A stretch of 8,253 nucleotides of DNA, from contig JACMJD010000378.1 of the NCBI GenBank assembly GCA_014380825.1, positions 1 to 8,253 of the forward strand, written 5' to 3'. The position numbers were made by a program, and so were the translations under genes. Shown one piece after another: positions 5,912-8,253 of the stretch (position 1 is its first letter; every line of letters starts with the position of its first letter). Under the pieces are notes generated by a model. That model had not been told where the DNA came from. It ran no database searches and saw only the letters and a program-made list of their open reading frames with translations. This DNA comes from Phycisphaerae bacterium. GTDB taxonomy: Bacteria > Planctomycetota > Phycisphaerae > Tepidisphaerales > Tepidisphaeraceae.

Positions 5912-6631
5912 TTATGATGATTGAGACTTCCGAGTCTTCTTCTTCAACGCGTCGATCAACGCCGCTTCGAGCGCCTGATCCCGGCCAGTCGGGTACCAGT
6001 ATCGGGCGGGAAGCATCACGCCTTCATCGCTCTCCCGGGTGCCTTGCGGACGCTCGCGGGTGCGAACCGGACGACGGAAGACGCCTTGGTAGTTCACGAC
6101 CGAAGTGATGCGCTGCTCGGTAATCGACTGCCGTTCGACCAGCACTTTCGGGAACACCTTGAACGCGCCGTCCGGCGCGGCGACGAACTCAAACCGAATC
6201 GTCCGCCGAATCGTCGCCGTCGAACTTTCGGCCAAGTCGTCGACGCTGCGGATATCCGATCGCCAGAATTCGAACCATTGCCCGCTCGTCAGCGGCAGGG
6301 TCGTCATCAGGCCGGCGCGATAATCCATGCGGTCGACCGTGAACCCGAAATCGCGCGCGGTATCCTGGGCGGCGCTCCACAACCGATCGAAATCGCGCGC
6401 GCTCACCGACAGCGCCGCGAGATCCAGCCAGTAACTCGGCTGCGTCGTGGCGGGATCGACATCGGTTGCGACTTCAGTGATGCCAGATTCGGCGGGACTC
6501 ACGCCGGACGCACAACCACCGAACAGCAGTGGGAGCAGCGCCGCGCCGACAATCGCAGATCCTCTGATCTGCGACGCCGCAAGCGGCGGCATGACATGGT
6601 TGTCGCCGCGCTCTGGTCGAAGTCTCGTCAC
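5912..6631 (-). CDS. Putative lipoprotein of unknown function
   Basis: The 239-residue product begins with a basic n-region, a hydrophobic stretch (SAIVGAALLPLLFGG) and Cys40 in LLFGGCAS, a lipobox in which the usual Leu at -3 is Phe. This predicts lipid anchoring, probably in the outer or periplasmic membrane face. The mature part has a Pro/Thr linker and a globular domain (YWLDLAALSVSARDFDRLW; AGLMTTLPLTSGQWFEFW) and a highly basic C-terminus (KKKTRKSQSS). I do not recognise a named family, though this pattern looks like lipoproteins common in Planctomycetes (impression). The start is GTG at 6629-6631, directly after the pyk stop TAG, with GGAGG (6641-6637) five bases upstream. That is the best ribosome site in the window and points to coupling with pyk. 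An internal ATG at 6592 would give a shorter, more typical signal peptide. Confidence 0.8.
   Translation of the reverse strand: MTRLRPERGDNHVMPPLAASQIRGSAIVGAALLPLLFGGCASGVSPAESGITEVATDVDPATTQPSYWLDLAALSVSARDFDRLWSAAQDTARDFGFTVDRMDYRAGLMTTLPLTSGQWFEFWRSDIRSVDDLAESSTATIRRTIRFEFVAAPDGAFKVFPKVLVERQSITEQRITSVVNYQGVFRRPVRTRERPQGTRESDEGVMLPARYWYPTGRDQALEAALIDALKKKTRKSQSS
6553..6588. repeat. Two abutting perfect palindromes in the lipoprotein leader codons
   Basis: TCGCAGAT (6553-6560) and ATCTGCGA (6567-6574) form an 8-bp stem with a six-base loop. Immediately next, CGCCGC (6575-6580) and GCGGCG (6583-6588) form a 6-bp stem with a two-base loop. Together they encode about residues 15-26 of the lipoprotein, between Met14 and the hydrophobic core of its signal peptide. 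Confidence 0.55.
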
Positions 6632-6641
6632 CTACGCCTCC
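6629..6641 (-). promoter_or_regulatory. Ribosome site joining pyk and the lipoprotein gene
   Basis: On the minus strand GGAGG (6641-6637) is inside the last codons of pyk, followed by its TAG (6634-6632) and then at once the GTG start (6631-6629). Stop and start abut with no gap, so ribosomes ending pyk can restart on the lipoprotein gene. This decides the GTG start. Confidence 0.7.
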
Positions 6642-8125
6642 GTGATCGTTACCGGCTGCACCAACGGATTCTCATCACCGACCGTGTGGATGATGACCGA
6701 GTTCATCGTGCCCGGCGAACCCATGGACGAGCCGGCGACGATGATGATCCGCATGCCGGGCGTCGCGAACTTTCGTTCCTGCACCAGCGCGTCGATCTGA
6801 GCGACGAGCGAATCCATGTCAGCAGGCGGCGGCGATTCCTGCGGGATCACGCCGTAATGCAGCGCCATTCGCCGCAGCGCGCGATGATCGTTCGACAGCG
6901 CGATGATCGGAATCGAAAAACGATTCTTGGAAAAGATGCGCGCCGTCGCGCCGCTGGGACTGTAAACGACGACCAGCTTGATCGCCAAATCGTTTGCGAT
7001 CTGCCGCACGCCCCGCGCGGTGGCGGCCGAGAGGTGCATCGTCTTCAGCTTCACCGCCGTCTCGTTGCGCGGCGGTTGCGACGCGAGATATTCTTCGGTC
7101 ACCTCCGCGATATGCGACATCGTCACGACGGCGCCAATCGGAAACTTCCCGACCGATGTCTCGCCGCTGAGCATCACCGAATCGGTGCCGTCAATGATCG
7201 CGTTCGCGACGTCGCTCACCTCGGCACGCGTGGGCGAGGCGTGCTCGACCATGCTCTGAAGCATCTGCGTCGCCACGATCACCGGCTTGGCGGCGCTCAG
7301 GCATTTGATGATCAGCTCTTTCTGCACGATCGGGACGCGCGCCAGGTCGATCTCAACACCCAGATCGCCGCGGGCGATCATCAGGCCGTCGCTGACTTCG
7401 ACGATCGCGTCGATATTCGCCAGTGCCTCGGCCTTCTCGATCTTGGCGATCACGTGAATGTCGCTGACGTGGTTTCGAAGGTGTTCGCGCAACAGTTTGA
7501 TGTCGTCTGCCGAGCGGACGAACGAGAGCGCGAGATAATCCAGATCGTTTTCGATCGCCCAGTTCACACATTCCCAGTCGCGATCGGAAATCGACGGGAG
7601 CGAAACGGTCGTGTTGGGAAGGTTGATTCCCTTGGCCGTCTTCAACACGCCGCCCACCGTTGTGCTGCAGCGAAGCTCATCTTTGGTTTTGTCGGTGCAG
7701 ATGAAGCGAATGAGCCCGTCTTCGACCAGCAGGCGATCGCCGACTTTCACGTCGTCGATCAGCGCCGGATACGTCGAGCTCACGCACTTGGCGCCGCCGG
7801 TGATCGCCTTGCGCTGGATGACGAGCTGGTCGCCCACGTCCATCGGCATGCCGCCGGTCTCGCGTTCGTCAGCAATCGCGCCGAGCCGAATCTTCGGCCC
7901 GCACAAATCGCCCAGCACCGCGACCGGCTGCATCCACCGCGCGGCTGCTTCGCGAATATTCCGCAGCATCAGCAAATGCTGATCGAGCGTGCCGTGCGAG
8001 AAGTTCAGCCGGCAGGCGTCGCAGCCGGCCTCGAACAGCCGAAACAGCGAATCGGCATCGCTCGTCGCGGGACCAAGCGTCGCGAGAATCTTCGTGCGGA
8101 TCGTCACGGCCGAGAGTTTAGCCAT
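6632..8125 (-). CDS. pyk: Pyruvate kinase
   Basis: Pyruvate kinase converts phosphoenolpyruvate and ADP to pyruvate and ATP, the last step of glycolysis, in the cytoplasm. The 497-residue product has the full family order: RTKILATLGPAT at residues 10-21, CRLNFSHG at 38-45 (metal and phosphate binding) and DLCGPKIR at 73-80. A beta-barrel B domain follows, then IAKIEKAEAL and the signature region GLMIARGDLGVEI, with PTRAEVSDVANAIIDGTDSV and MLSGETSVGKFP in the A domain. The C-terminal domain carries SPSGATARIFSKNRFSIPI. The Lys in GPKIR replaces the Glu of K+-dependent enzymes, so a K+-independent form is predicted. Start: ATG at 8125 places the family's RTKI motif at the normal distance. The frame is open to a GTG at 8242, but those 39 codons pass through a repeat and lack homology. 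It is coupled to the lipoprotein gene downstream. Confidence 0.96.
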   Translation of the reverse strand: MAKLSAVTIRTKILATLGPATSDADSLFRLFEAGCDACRLNFSHGTLDQHLLMLRNIREAAARWMQPVAVLGDLCGPKIRLGAIADERETGGMPMDVGDQLVIQRKAITGGAKCVSSTYPALIDDVKVGDRLLVEDGLIRFICTDKTKDELRCSTTVGGVLKTAKGINLPNTTVSLPSISDRDWECVNWAIENDLDYLALSFVRSADDIKLLREHLRNHVSDIHVIAKIEKAEALANIDAIVEVSDGLMIARGDLGVEIDLARVPIVQKELIIKCLSAAKPVIVATQMLQSMVEHASPTRAEVSDVANAIIDGTDSVMLSGETSVGKFPIGAVVTMSHIAEVTEEYLASQPPRNETAVKLKTMHLSAATARGVRQIANDLAIKLVVVYSPSGATARIFSKNRFSIPIIALSNDHRALRRMALHYGVIPQESPPPADMDSLVAQIDALVQERKFATPGMRIIIVAGSSMGSPGTMNSVIIHTVGDENPLVQPVTITEA

Positions 8126-8208
8126 TTCGCGCGAGATCGCATTACCGGTGCGAAGCGATTGAGAAGTTATGGGAAAGAGCGGCGCCCAAAAAACGCGAAA
8201 CAGCCTTC

Positions 8209-8235
8209 GTGTAGCGGCGAGCTTGCTCGCCTTTT
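8209..8235. repeat. REP-like palindrome upstream of pyk
   Basis: GGCGAG (8216-8221), loop CTTG and CTCGCC (8226-8231) form a perfect stem, preceded by TGTAGC and followed by TTTT on the plus strand. The text TGTAGCGGCGAGCTTGCTCG closely resembles the REP consensus I recall from Pseudomonas (recollection). The trailing T-run would also make it terminator-like for plus-strand transcripts. Confidence 0.5.
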
Positions 8236-8253
8236 CGCTCACCCCGTCACGGC

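Noticed and set aside
8126..8242. Extended N-terminus of pyruvate kinase from GTG at 8242
   Set aside because: The extra 39 codons run through a REP-like palindrome and precede the normal family start at ATG 8125.

Overview
The window is high-GC bacterial chromosomal DNA. The mix of genes points to the Planctomycetes, most likely a Phycisphaerae/Tepidisphaera-like lineage: a PEP-CTERM secreted protein, futalosine-pathway menaquinone synthesis (mqnA), an FtsZ start, weak or absent Shine-Dalgarno sites at most genes, and several palindromic intergenic repeats. The taxonomic call is an inference, because no rRNA gene or other marker is present.

Layout. At the left edge, 1-98 (-) is the N-terminus of ftsZ. 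To its right lies an AT-richer intergenic stretch (46% G+C by count over 181-360) with a pair of near-identical 18-bp direct repeats. It ends where a Fur-family reading frame resumes without its N-terminal half (355-660, +), probably a decayed gene. This is followed by a long hairpin built from 8-bp units (659-740). From 757 to about 990 on the minus strand there is a possible tiny transcription unit: promoter-like hexamers, a 28-residue ORF with one membrane segment, and a terminator. A GTTGC/GCAAC-rich upstream region leads into an AraC-family regulator (1318-2529, +). A noncoding stretch of about 300 bases with hairpins separates it from mqnA (2832-3668, +), which encodes chorismate dehydratase.

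A palindromic repeat (3705-3784) lies between mqnA and a converging minus-strand group. Read in the direction of transcription (right to left), that group is: pyruvate kinase (pyk, ATG at 8125), a lipoprotein whose GTG immediately follows the pyk stop (6631-5912), a 409-residue protein of unknown function with a possible helix-turn-helix (5809-4580), and a PEP-CTERM protein (4511-3792). Only pyk and the lipoprotein are clearly coupled; gaps of 102 and 68 bases separate the later genes.

The genes are mostly ordinary housekeeping and regulatory functions and do not form one pathway. No CRISPR array, transposase, tRNA, rRNA or defence system was seen. The most interesting items are the small minus-strand unit at 757-990, the truncated Fur gene at a composition junction, the operator-like motif cluster before the AraC gene, and two abutting palindromes in the start region of the lipoprotein gene.
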